Below, one piece after another: positions 25,273 to 34,109 of a stretch of 57,468 nt of DNA. The position numbers were made by a program, and so were the translations under genes. Each line of letters starts with the position of its first letter. Positions within the stretch are counted from its first letter, which is position 1. Source of the DNA: Ignavibacteriota bacterium (GTDB lineage: Bacteria > Bacteroidota > Ignavibacteria > UBA10030); NCBI GenBank assembly GCA_003170475.1, contig PMZI01000040.1:1-57468 (forward strand), in the 5' to 3' direction. The notes under the pieces were generated by a model, which saw only the letters and a list, made by a program, of their open reading frames with translations, was not told the DNA's origin and searched no databases.

Positions 25273-25330
25273 ATTTCGAATTTCTAATTTCGGATTTGTT
25301 TAGGATTTATGATTTTGGATTTCGAGTTTC
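25273..25330 (-). repeat. Right inverted repeat flanking the four-helix-bundle gene
   Basis: Inverted partner of 24507-24564, with the shared core GGATTTGTTTAGGATTT. It ends just before the 3' end of the YebC gene. The 300-base stretch 24971-25272 between the helix-bundle gene and this repeat shows no gene. Confidence 0.7.
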
Positions 25331-25336
25331 CACTCG

Positions 25337-26047
25337 CTATGCCATGGATGTAAACACCGACTGCACGTCGTCATCTTCTTCCAGCGCGTCAATCAACTCC
25401 TGCACTTCTTTTTCCTCTGCCTCGGAAAGCTCTTTTGTGGTCGTCGGCGTGTATTGAAGTTCGGTGTTCGTGACTTCGATCCTCTTCTCTTCCAGCGCTT
25501 TCGCCATCTTGCCGAAATCATGGAATGACGTGTAGATGAAGAAATCCTCATCCGCATGCACGAGTTCATCGAGGCCATGGTCGATCATCTCAAGCTCGAA
25601 CTCGTCGGGATTCGGGATGTGGGATGCTGCGATGCGGAAGACCCCTTTACGTTCAAACATGAAAGCGATGGAGCCGCTTGCTCCGAGTGTGCCATTGTGG
25701 CGCGAGAACGCATGACGTACGGTGGCAACCGTCCTGGTGGGATTATCGGTGGCACACTCAACGAGGATCGCGATGCCGTGCGGAGCGTATCCCTCGTAAA
25801 TCACTTCCACATAGCCTGCCGTATCTTTGGATACTGCGCGCTTGATCGCTGCGTCGATGCGGTCCTTTGGCATATTGACGCTTCGGGCGTTCTGGATCGC
25901 CATGCGAAGTCGGGGGTTCAGTTTCGGTTCAGCCGTCCCTGCCTTTACAGCGATTTCTATTTCTCTGCCGATGCGGTTGAACGCCTTGGACATGCGAGCG
26001 AATCTCGCAAACATCTTATACTTTCGTTTTTCGAATATTCTTCCCAT
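25337..26047 (-). CDS. YebC/PmpR (TACO1) family protein
   Basis: A 236-residue protein with the family core AGTAEPKLNPRLRMAIQNAR and VNMPKDRIDAAIKRA, EVIYEGYAPHGIAILVE and the DNPTRTVATVRHAF segment. The N-terminus (MGRIFEKRKYKMFARFARMS) is the Bacteroidota-type variant in place of MAGHSKWANIK. YebC proteins were annotated as transcription regulators; more recent work on the family points to translation at proline-rich stalls. The end (EDDDVQSVFTSMA) is also lineage-typical. Single-gene unit. Confidence 0.93.
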   Translation of the reverse strand: MGRIFEKRKYKMFARFARMSKAFNRIGREIEIAVKAGTAEPKLNPRLRMAIQNARSVNMPKDRIDAAIKRAVSKDTAGYVEVIYEGYAPHGIAILVECATDNPTRTVATVRHAFSRHNGTLGASGSIAFMFERKGVFRIAASHIPNPDEFELEMIDHGLDELVHADEDFFIYTSFHDFGKMAKALEEKRIEVTNTELQYTPTTTKELSEAEEKEVQELIDALEEDDDVQSVFTSMA

Positions 26048-26246
26048 GGTTCTGCTTCAGGTCTGATGAGGGTACGGTTTTGTGATGCTGTGGTTTCTAA
26101 GATACGCGTCTAATGTCACAAATGGAAGGGGACACCCCAAAGCAATCACCAGCCGTCTTGCTTTCAGTTCATTGTTTGAATATCATTGGTACGTCGTAAC
26201 GTTCCTCCCCAGCAGCCGATCGTCTCACCAAAAGAAGGGCATTCCA

Positions 26247-26696
26247 ATGGATGACAAACGGATTGAATGGCATGAGTATTTCATGATGATCGCCGAGCAG
26301 GTCGCCACGCGCAGCACCTGCGACCGAAAGCACATCGGTGCCGTGATCGTCAGGGATCGTACCATCCTCTCGACCGGATACAACGGCAGTTTACGGGGAG
26401 CGGCGCACTGCGACGATGTGGGGCATGACATCGACAACGGCCATTGTGTGAGGACGGTTCATGCCGAAGCAAATGCTATAGCGCAGGCGGCAAAAAACGG
26501 AGTTGCTATCAACGATTCCGAGCTCTATGTCACAGCTTCGCCATGCCTTGCATGCTTCAAGCTCGTGGTCAATTGTGGTATTAAGGTCATCTACTACAAA
26601 GAATTCTATAAGGATGAACGGATAACGTCGTACGCAAAAGAGATCGGCGTCACGCTCATCTTCATGGGCGAAGGTGGACTGGAGCGTGTGGTGTAG
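26247..26696 (+). CDS. Deoxycytidylate (dCMP) deaminase family
   Basis: A 149-residue zinc deaminase with the catalytic HAEANAI (zinc His and proton-shuttling Glu) and SPCLAC (two zinc Cys), plus the extra Cys/His segment HCDDVGHDIDNGHCVRTV typical of dCMP deaminases. The reaction is dCMP to dUMP, feeding thymidylate synthesis; ComEB-type homologues are alike. AGAAGGG 7 bases upstream fixes the ATG at 26247. Not part of an obvious operon. Confidence 0.88.
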   Translation: MDDKRIEWHEYFMMIAEQVATRSTCDRKHIGAVIVRDRTILSTGYNGSLRGAAHCDDVGHDIDNGHCVRTVHAEANAIAQAAKNGVAINDSELYVTASPCLACFKLVVNCGIKVIYYKEFYKDERITSYAKEIGVTLIFMGEGGLERVV

Positions 26697-26774
26697 AAAC
26701 TCTGTCGAAAAGGCGCGCCACTCCCGCGACAATTCTACTCGATGGAGCGGGACGCCGCCAGGCGATAGCAGACA

Positions 26775-26950
26775 ATGTCGTCCCGAAATGCAGTCACCCT
26801 GAGCGCAGTGAGTCTCGACGACAGTCGAAACGAACGAAGACGAAGGGTGTTCGGGACCTCGTTTTGAGACCCCGACCTAAGGCATGTCGGGATGACATGA
26901 GTTGTCGTCCCGATCAGAAAAGTATCGGGACAGGCATCTCGGGGTGACAT
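26775..26950. repeat. Inverted-repeat element, long form plus short unit
   Basis: The 124-bp unit 26775-26898 has terminal inverted repeats ATGTCGTCCCGA / TCGGGATGACAT (one mismatch). It carries CAGTCACCCTGAGCGCAG and GTTCGGGACCTCG. A second short unit (26902-26950) follows with the same ends. Near-identical copies lie at 35618-35930. No gene; fills most of the gap 26697-27052 before the GH2 gene. Confidence 0.75.
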
Positions 26951-27052
26951 GATTACTTTTTGCCTCAGTCACAGAGGTGGGTTTTCAACCGGATTTCTAG
27001 ACCCTCTTCCAGGATGCGTGCAGTGAACATTGTTGAGAAAGGCGAATGTGCC

Positions 27053-29569
27053 ATGACTTCCAACAACAGAAGAATCTGGTGTGATACCGCGATCTTGATG
27101 AGTCTCTGCTTCATCGTTCTCTTGCCATCCTTCCCTCAAAACAAAAGCGTATCCGGTGCCTTCGCACAAACTGTTCCTCATGCTGTCAGAGAAAAACTCC
27201 TTCTCGATCCCGGCTGGAAATTTCACCTTGGCGACGCTTCCGATCCAAAGAATGATTTTGACTACGGAGTGCAAGCGACATTTGCGAAGGCAGGGGAGAC
27301 TGCAGGCGTGATTCTTCCGGATTTCAACGACAGCACGTGGCGGACTCTCGATCTGCCGCATGATTGGGCGGTCGAGCTCGATTTTGTGAATGTGAAAGAC
27401 GAGGATGTCAAGAGTCATGGTTACAAACCGATCGGCCGCCAATTTGCGAAGTCGGCCGTTGGATGGTACCGACGTGCCTTTGTCGTTCCGAAGGAGGACG
27501 AAGGACGCAGGCTTGAAGTGAAATTTGACGGCGTGTTCCGGGATTGCATCGTCTGGCTCAACGGCCATTATCTGGGGAACAACCTGAGCGGTTATTCGGA
27601 GTTCAGCTACGATATCACCGACTATCTGCGCTATGGCCAAAAGAACGTTCTGGCGGTCAGAGTCGATGTCAGTCAGTACGAAGGATGGTTCTACGAGGGT
27701 GCAGGCATCTATCGTCACACCTGGTTAATCAAGACAGATCCTGTCCACATCCCTGACTACGGGGTCTTCATTCACACCGCAGTGGAGAAGAATGCGGCTC
27801 GTGTGTTTGCCCAAACTGGTGTAATCAACCAGTCTGAGTCTAGCTCCTTCTGCAGCCTGGCTTCACTGGTAGTCGACGAGCACGGAAAGATCGTTGCATC
27901 GTCGTCGCAGGAGGCTGCCGTTCCATCGCATGAGCAAAAGACCGTTCAACAGGAATTGACCATCAGTAATCCGCTCCTCTGGTCCATTGAGCAACCTCAC
28001 CTCTACACGCTCGTCTCAGTCGTCAAGTCAAACGGAAGGACGGTGGACAGTGTGGGGACTGCATTTGGCATTCGGACTGTCCGCTTCGACAAGGACAAAG
28101 GGCTCTTCCTCAACGACAAGCGCGTCGAGATCAAGGGTGTGTGCAACCATCAGGACCATGCTGGTGTCGGGTCAGCTCTGCCTGACCGGCTCCAGTATTT
28201 CAGGATAGAGCGGCTGAAGGAAATGGGAAGCAATGCGTACAGGACGAGTCACAATCCGCCGACGAACGAACTGCTCGAAGCGTGCGACAAGCTCGGTATG
28301 CTGGTGCTCGATGAGAACCGTTTGATGGGGAGCACGCCGGAACTGATCGGCCAATTCGAGAGACTGGTGCTTCGAGATCGCAATCATCCTTCTGTAATCC
28401 TGTGGTCGCTGGGGAACGAAGAATGGGTCATACAGAACACCGACGTCGGAAAGCGAATAGCGCAATCACTCATTGTGCGACTGAAACAACTTGATCCGAC
28501 GCGCCTGTACACCTATGCCGCGAACAATGGCAACACGTTTGAGGGCATCAACAGCATCCTGCCGATACGCGGCTTCAACTATATGACGATCAGCGATATC
28601 GACAAGTACAGAAAAGAACATCCCGAACAGATCCTGCTCGGAAGCGAAGAAGCGAGCACGCTCTGCACCCGGGGTAATTATGCACAGGATACGCTGCGCG
28701 GATACATGGTTGATTATGATCTTTATCCGCCGAGTTGGGGCGCGACCGCCGAGAAGTGGTGGAAGTTCTACGCTGCTAGGGAGTGGCTGGCAGGCGCTTT
28801 TGTGTGGACGGGCTTCGATTATCGCGGCGAGCCAACGCCCTACAGCTGGCCTTGCATTAACTCCCACTTTGGCATCATGGATATGTGCGGTTTTCCGAAG
28901 AACAACTTTTTCTATTACCAGTCGTGGTGGTCTGACAAGGATGTGCTTCACATTGCGCCGCATTGGAATTGGCGTGGAAAAGAGGGTCAGACGATCGATG
29001 TGTGGTGCCAGAGCAATTGTGAAAATGTGGAGCTCTTTCTCAATGGAAAATCCCTCGGGAAGAAGACGATGGAGGTCAATTCACATCTGGAATGGAAGGT
29101 ACCCTATCAGCCCGGAATTCTTGAGGCCCGCGGTAAGCGAAACGGGAAACAGATCGTCGCGAGAGTGGAAACGACCGGCGAACCCGTGAAAATAAAGTTG
29201 ACAGCCGACCGGACTCTCCTCCGGGCCGATGGCGAGGATGTTACTCTTGTGACCGTGAGTGCTCTCGACGACAAAGGAAGAGAAGTGTCAGTGGCGGATA
29301 ATCTTGTTCGGTTCGACGTCATCGGAAAAGGGAAGATCATCGGTGTGGGAAACGGCGATCCAAGCAGCCACGAGCCTGACAAGGTTCTTGTCGGTCAATA
29401 TCAACGACGGCTGTTTAACGGAAAATGTCAGGTGATTGTTCAGTCCCTGAAAGAGGCTGGAGCGTTTGAGCTGACGGCATCTTCTGAAGGGCTTAAAAGC
29501 GAATCGGTTTTCGTTAAAATGGAGGCCGTTCAGTTGCGGCCGAGCGTTGCGTCGATGCCTGTACATTGA
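27053..29569 (+). CDS. Exported glycoside hydrolase family 2 (beta-galactosidase-like)
   Basis: An 838-residue enzyme with a long signal region ending near GAFAQ. Domains: jelly-roll sugar-binding domain (about 60-220), Ig-like domain, TIM barrel (about 340-610) and C-terminal Ig-like domains (about 640-830) as in DUF4982-containing GH2 enzymes. The acid/base is Glu456 in SLGNEEW and the nucleophile is probably Glu532 in LGSEEAS; GVCNHQDHAGVG and YRTSHNPP are family motifs. It hydrolyses beta-galactosides or related sugars in the periplasm; exact substrate cannot be read. There is no T9SS domain. The ATG at 27053 gives the best signal peptide; upstream frame crosses a repeat. Confidence 0.9.
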   Translation: MTSNNRRIWCDTAILMSLCFIVLLPSFPQNKSVSGAFAQTVPHAVREKLLLDPGWKFHLGDASDPKNDFDYGVQATFAKAGETAGVILPDFNDSTWRTLDLPHDWAVELDFVNVKDEDVKSHGYKPIGRQFAKSAVGWYRRAFVVPKEDEGRRLEVKFDGVFRDCIVWLNGHYLGNNLSGYSEFSYDITDYLRYGQKNVLAVRVDVSQYEGWFYEGAGIYRHTWLIKTDPVHIPDYGVFIHTAVEKNAARVFAQTGVINQSESSSFCSLASLVVDEHGKIVASSSQEAAVPSHEQKTVQQELTISNPLLWSIEQPHLYTLVSVVKSNGRTVDSVGTAFGIRTVRFDKDKGLFLNDKRVEIKGVCNHQDHAGVGSALPDRLQYFRIERLKEMGSNAYRTSHNPPTNELLEACDKLGMLVLDENRLMGSTPELIGQFERLVLRDRNHPSVILWSLGNEEWVIQNTDVGKRIAQSLIVRLKQLDPTRLYTYAANNGNTFEGINSILPIRGFNYMTISDIDKYRKEHPEQILLGSEEASTLCTRGNYAQDTLRGYMVDYDLYPPSWGATAEKWWKFYAAREWLAGAFVWTGFDYRGEPTPYSWPCINSHFGIMDMCGFPKNNFFYYQSWWSDKDVLHIAPHWNWRGKEGQTIDVWCQSNCENVELFLNGKSLGKKTMEVNSHLEWKVPYQPGILEARGKRNGKQIVARVETTGEPVKIKLTADRTLLRADGEDVTLVTVSALDDKGREVSVADNLVRFDVIGKGKIIGVGNGDPSSHEPDKVLVGQYQRRLFNGKCQVIVQSLKEAGAFELTASSEGLKSESVFVKMEAVQLRPSVASMPVH

Positions 29570-29870
29570 CCCTCGAATAATCGTCTCGCCATCGACTGAA
29601 GTCGACGGCTTCAACAGGAGCAAAACCCAGAGGGTTTGATTTCAGCAAAGCCGTGCGTTTCAACGCACGGCCAAGGAGCGTGCATGAGGAAAATGTTGGG
29701 CGTATCAAACGAGCCTTTTCTCAAAGCCGTGAACAAAACCAATGGCAAGTCACCCCTGCACAAGCCTGCCCGACTACACATAGCGTTCATGGCAGGCGGG
29801 CAGGGGTCCAGAAACCAGCTTTGAGCATAGATCTGGATTCCTGCTTTCGCGGGAATGACGATGAAAAGCA
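29570..29870. repeat. Intergenic stretch with dispersed hairpins
   Basis: No gene seen. CCGTGCG-TTTCAA-CGCACGG (about 29648-29668) is a hairpin, AGTCGACGGCTTC precedes it, and GGATTCCTGCTTTCGCGGGAATGAC (in two halves, 29832-29860) is the same family as the inner motif of 5459-5569. Confidence 0.5.
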
Positions 29871-29899
29871 AAAGCCCTCGATTGCTCGAGGGCTTTTTG
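29871..29899. terminator. Bidirectional terminator
   Basis: AAAGCCCTCGA-TTGC-TCGAGGGCTTT with T tracts on both strands, between the convergent GH2 gene and the Lys/Asp/Arg-rich gene. Confidence 0.9.
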
Positions 29900-29925
29900 T
29901 TTGGGGCTGGTTTGGAAGAGAGGGA

Positions 29926-30363
29926 TTACAGCGTTTGTGAATTCTTTTTGATGACGTCCTGACGGAGATCCTTCTTGTCACTTTTCAGGTTTCTCACGTC
30001 GGTGCGGACATCCCGCCTGTCCAGGCGCACATCCCTGCGATCTTTGCGCAAATCACGTTTGTCTTTATGAAAATCGCGCCTGTCCTTTTGTAGTATGCGT
30101 TTCGCTTTCACGATAGCCTTCGGATCGCCTGAGACTTTCGCAGCACTCAGGGCTTTTGCATCACCGGCGATCTGACGCTTGTCCTGGCGAACGTCGCGGC
30201 GGTCATGCCTGATATCTTTCTTGTCTTTTGACAGGTCGCGGGCATCCTTGCGAAGTTCTTTCTTGTCCTTCGCAACTTCCTTCACATCCTGCTTGAGTTC
30301 CTGAGCGAGCAACCCGCCTCCCAGCAACATCATCGCCAACCCCACTATGATTGTCCGTTTCAT
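29926..30363 (-). CDS. Secreted Lys/Asp/Arg-rich repeat protein, unknown function
   Basis: A 145-residue protein: signal peptide (MKRTIIVGLAMMLLGGGLLAQ), then about 120 residues made almost wholly of short charged repeats such as KDRRDVRLDRRDVRTD and KDKKELRKDARDLSKD, with one break (SAAKVSGDPKAIVKAKRI). The seven-residue rhythm and alternating charges suggest a long single helix or coiled coil in the periplasm or on the surface. The DxR/DxK repeats could bind metal or phosphate, but nothing proves this. GGAAGGAG 8 bases upstream sets the start. Single-gene unit with a terminator. Confidence 0.8.
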   Translation of the reverse strand: MKRTIIVGLAMMLLGGGLLAQELKQDVKEVAKDKKELRKDARDLSKDKKDIRHDRRDVRQDKRQIAGDAKALSAAKVSGDPKAIVKAKRILQKDRRDFHKDKRDLRKDRRDVRLDRRDVRTDVRNLKSDKKDLRQDVIKKNSQTL

Positions 30364-30458
30364 GATTGAACTCCTTCCCCTGGTTTGTGAACGATCGTCG
30401 TCTTGAATGTTCTGCTTCGTCTGTATGTGAGACAATCGCACATCCGACGAGGTTTAAC

Positions 30459-30495
30459 AAAAAAAATCAGGATGTGCCGGCGAGCACATCCTGAT
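30459..30495 (-). terminator. Terminator of the tricorn-like gene
   Basis: ATCAGGATGTGC-CGGCGA-GCACATCCTGAT is a perfect 12-bp stem; on the minus strand it is followed by seven T residues. Confidence 0.92.
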
Positions 30496-30521
30496 CGACT
30501 TGTGTTTCTGAATCGCGCAGT

Positions 30522-33500
30522 CTACTTCTTGTTGTAATCAAATGCCTTGTTCGGGAACTTCGGAGCAGGCGGAACCTCCACCGGGTGAAGTTTGATTTGC
30601 TCCTGTAAATATTTGATCGCAGCATCCAGCTGGGCATCTTTGCCGTCAAAGCTCGCTCTCGGAAGATTATCCACCACCATGTCCGGATCGACCCCATGTC
30701 CCTCAATCAGCCATTCTCCTTCGGGTCCGTAGACGCCAGTCTCTGCTGCCGAAGCGAATCCTCTGTCCTGCAACCATGGCCGATTGGAAAGCCAAATCTC
30801 TCCTCCCCACGTTCGTGTGCCGATGACCTTTCCAAGTCCGAGCCTGCGGAAACCCTCGGTGAAGGCTTCGCCGTCGGAAGCTGTCCGTTCGTCGCAGAGC
30901 ACCACCAGATGTCCCCGAAATGCGTACTGCATATTCCACGTCGGCTGATTCTGTCGGTTCTTCCAATAGAACCACGCTTTGCGGATCAGTTTCTCCAGAA
31001 TCCAGCTGTCAATGTTGCCGCCGTTGTTGTGGCGGACGTCAATGATCAAGCCCTTGCGGTTGAAGACGGGATAAAAATTCTTCACCCACTCTGCGTGGTT
31101 GCCGCCCCCCATTGCGCGGAGATGAACGTAGCCGATATCTCCCGTGCTTGCCTCATCAACCAGCAGTCGCCGCGTATATTCCCATTCAGTGTAGCGAAGG
31201 TTGAATTCGTCGTACTGCGAAATCGGTTTCACGATCGCGTCGAACTCTTTGCCCGAACCGGCAGACGTAAGTCGGACGAGCACTTGCTGGTTGAGCTGAT
31301 TCCGAAGCAGGAGAGCCGGCGACTCGACTGACAGTGCTGGAATCCCGTTCACGGCTTTGATGACATCTCCGTCGTGGATGTCGAGACCGTTCCTGATGAG
31401 CGGGGACGACACCTCCGGATAGTCAGGGTCGCCCCGATAGATATGCTGAATGCGGTATCCGCCGGAGCTTTCATCACGGATGAGGACGGCTCCGAGAGAA
31501 GCCGGAGTGATCTGATCAGGTGCAACGCGACGATCCCCACCTGAGACGTATGTGTGAAGAGCGGAAAGTTCGCCGACGAGGCTTGAGATGAGATCGTTCA
31601 GCTCGTCGCGGTCCGTTACCCTATCGACGAGGGGCAAGTGCTTGTCGAGCAGCCCCTTGTAATCAACGCCATGGAGATTGGGGTCGTAGAAACTGTCGCG
31701 GCCGAGCCGCCACGCTTCGCGGAGCATCAGACGCCACTCATCCCGCGGGTTAATCGTCATCATCCAGTCATCGAGGTTCACCTTGCTCTTTCCGATGTCC
31801 GAGGGGGGCGTGGCAGATGCGTCGATTACATAGGCAGCTTTGCTCTTCCACACAAGGATCTTCTTGCCATCGCGTGAAATTTCGTATCCGCCGATATCGT
31901 CGACCAGCGTTTTGGAGGAGATCTCCTTGTTCTTTATTTCCAGAGCGACGAGCTTGGTTTTCGAGTCCTGAGAAAGATCCGACTCCTGCCAGAACAGGTT
32001 TTTCTCGTTCATCGTGAGGCTGCCGTAGTTGCCAGCGCTCACCGGAACTTCCCATATCCTGTCCTGCAGACCATCCAGATCGATGACGACATCAACGGTC
32101 GTTCCTTTTTTCTCGTCGTCTGCATCCTTCTTCTTGTCTTTCTCTTTTTCCTTTTCTTTCTCTTTGTCTTTTTCCTGCTGCACTGCAACGAGCTCATCGG
32201 TGGGTAGAAACGGCGAGCGCCCGTCTTTTCTCAAAGAAACGTGATAAATCTTTGTGGTCTTGTCGTAGAATGGTTCGGGTTGTCTCGGCCCCCACGGGCT
32301 CCAGACCAAGGGTTGAAAGTAACGGTCCGAAAGGAAGTAGAGCCATTTTCCGTCTTCGCTCCACGTTGGACTGTAGCTCTCGACCCTGTCTCTTGTGAGA
32401 ACAGTCGTCTTGCCATCAGCGACGTGGTAGAGCTTAATTTGTTGATTGAAATTGTCTGCAGATGAGACGAATGCAAGCCACTTGCTGTCCGGAGACCAAC
32501 TGAAATCACCGATGCCTCCGGAAATCGTCGAGGCAACGACCTCAGTCATCTTCTTCTGATCAATGGTGAAAATCCAAAGTTTTTGATCTTGATCAGTGAA
32601 CGCGAACATTTTGCCGTTCGGAGACGGGACACCTTCCGACCGAAACACCCTTCCGTCCCGCGTCAGTTGTTCCGGAGTGCCCACGCCGTTCGCAGGAACC
32701 TTCCAGAATTCAAGTTCACCGGTTTCATCCGAAAGAACCAGGAGTGACTTGCCGTCAGGCATGAACCGGGCATTGCGATATCGAACGGTGCTCTTTCGTG
32801 TGGCTTGCGCAAGTCTGCCTTGTTGGGCCGGTGCCACGAACACCTGTCCCCGTGCGGTAAGAGCGATCCTGTCGCCGTTCGAAGAGAGCGCGCTCGCTGT
32901 GAGATAGTCCATGGGCTTTTTGACCCACTTCTCGCGCTCCTGGTCAAAATCTGACGCGAGTGATATCGGTACGAGATTGTCGGCATCCGTCTTAAGATCC
33001 AGCAGATAGAGATCCGCTCCGGCCTGATAGACGATCTTTCCATCGCGCTGTGAAGGCGACTTTACGTCCCAGCCCTTGTGGAAGGTGAGTTGCTTCAAAT
33101 CTCTCCCACCCTCGTCCATCGACCAAATGTTCATCGTTCCATCGCGATCGCTGGCGAAATAGACGCGCTTGTGCCAGTACATCGGGGTCTTGCTCGTGCC
33201 GGCGAAGTCCGAAGTGAGCAGGGATGCTTCAGGCTTGCCGATTTCATATTTCCACAGATTCTGGGCTGTTCCGCCTTTGTAGCGTTTCGTGTGACTTCCC
33301 TGGAAGGGGAGACGCGTGAAGTACAGGGTCGTACCTTTCTCATCGAAGCAGCCGTCGCTTGCCTGGCTGAGCGGCAACATCTCTGCTTTTCCGCTCTTGA
33401 GATTGATGGTCAGGAGCTGACGATTCGGGAGTGTCGAGAAGTGTGAAGTCTGATACATGATCTTCCCATCAGGTGTCCATCCCACCACCGTCGCTATCTC

Positions 33501-33815
33501 GCCATCGAACGTCCGTCGGGTTGGAATGCCGCCGTCCACAGGCATTGTGTACACTTCGGTTGGTCCTTCATACTGGGCGGAGAATGCTATGAGGATGCCA
33601 TCCGGAGAGATTGCAGCGTTGGACTCCACGCCGAGGTGAGAAGTCAGCCGTTGAGCGATGCCTCCTTGAACGTCGACCTTCCAGAGATCACCTTCCGCAG
33701 TGAAAACGATTCTGTCGGCCGAGAGTGCCGGAAAACGGTAATATCCCTTGGGGGATTCAGCAAACAGGTTGAAGCTCACGAGTGCAACCAGAAGAATTGC
33801 GAACGAGCGTGCCAT
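30522..33815 (-). CDS. Exported tricorn-like serine protease (S41 family)
   Basis: A 1097-residue protein with signal peptide (MARSFAILLVALVSFNLFA). Two beta-propeller regions with many SPDG/SPDSKWLAFVS-type blades fill about residues 25-700, interrupted by a Lys/Glu/Asp run near 541-570. A tricorn C1-type helical segment follows, then a PDZ domain (about 755-850, RNGLDIHDGDVIKAVNG) and the S41 protease core with NNGGNIDSW and nucleophile Ser980 in TASDGEAF. Tricorn enzymes cut peptides to short products passed on to aminopeptidases. AGGAG 7 bases upstream fixes the start at 33815. Likely periplasmic and monocistronic. Confidence 0.92.
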   Translation of the reverse strand: MARSFAILLVALVSFNLFAESPKGYYRFPALSADRIVFTAEGDLWKVDVQGGIAQRLTSHLGVESNAAISPDGILIAFSAQYEGPTEVYTMPVDGGIPTRRTFDGEIATVVGWTPDGKIMYQTSHFSTLPNRQLLTINLKSGKAEMLPLSQASDGCFDEKGTTLYFTRLPFQGSHTKRYKGGTAQNLWKYEIGKPEASLLTSDFAGTSKTPMYWHKRVYFASDRDGTMNIWSMDEGGRDLKQLTFHKGWDVKSPSQRDGKIVYQAGADLYLLDLKTDADNLVPISLASDFDQEREKWVKKPMDYLTASALSSNGDRIALTARGQVFVAPAQQGRLAQATRKSTVRYRNARFMPDGKSLLVLSDETGELEFWKVPANGVGTPEQLTRDGRVFRSEGVPSPNGKMFAFTDQDQKLWIFTIDQKKMTEVVASTISGGIGDFSWSPDSKWLAFVSSADNFNQQIKLYHVADGKTTVLTRDRVESYSPTWSEDGKWLYFLSDRYFQPLVWSPWGPRQPEPFYDKTTKIYHVSLRKDGRSPFLPTDELVAVQQEKDKEKEKEKEKDKKKDADDEKKGTTVDVVIDLDGLQDRIWEVPVSAGNYGSLTMNEKNLFWQESDLSQDSKTKLVALEIKNKEISSKTLVDDIGGYEISRDGKKILVWKSKAAYVIDASATPPSDIGKSKVNLDDWMMTINPRDEWRLMLREAWRLGRDSFYDPNLHGVDYKGLLDKHLPLVDRVTDRDELNDLISSLVGELSALHTYVSGGDRRVAPDQITPASLGAVLIRDESSGGYRIQHIYRGDPDYPEVSSPLIRNGLDIHDGDVIKAVNGIPALSVESPALLLRNQLNQQVLVRLTSAGSGKEFDAIVKPISQYDEFNLRYTEWEYTRRLLVDEASTGDIGYVHLRAMGGGNHAEWVKNFYPVFNRKGLIIDVRHNNGGNIDSWILEKLIRKAWFYWKNRQNQPTWNMQYAFRGHLVVLCDERTASDGEAFTEGFRRLGLGKVIGTRTWGGEIWLSNRPWLQDRGFASAAETGVYGPEGEWLIEGHGVDPDMVVDNLPRASFDGKDAQLDAAIKYLQEQIKLHPVEVPPAPKFPNKAFDYNKK

Positions 33816-33941
33816 GGCGAACTCCTGACGAAGAGGGAAAAAGGGAATGGGTTTCGAAGCGTCGGATGGTGGGTGTTGAAGCGCCGATCGCTCCTGAGAC
33901 GGTACGGAAAAAAGGGGAGGTGCGCAACAACAACATACTCG

Positions 33942-34109
33942 GTCATCAAAAATGTCACGCAAAGGCGCCAAGACGCAAAGAATAGCTTGAAGAAAATAAT
34001 AAGATGTGAGTATCAAGTATTGAGTGAAATGAAAAAGGACTCATCTCTTCGCGACGTTGCGTCTTCGCGTGAGACTATTTTCTTTCCCCAATGTGTATTG
34101 AGATGGATT
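33942..34109. repeat. REP-like element A, abutting a TAG stop codon
   Basis: 168 bases beginning GTCATCAAAAATGTCACGC and ending TTTCTTTCCCC...TGAGAT...TT next to the GH3 gene's stop. The arms CACGCAAAGGCGCCAAGACGC and GCGACGTTGCGTCTTCGCGTG are inverted repeats. It is nearly the same as element B (44612-44780). It takes up the right part of the gap 33816-34109. Confidence 0.75.
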
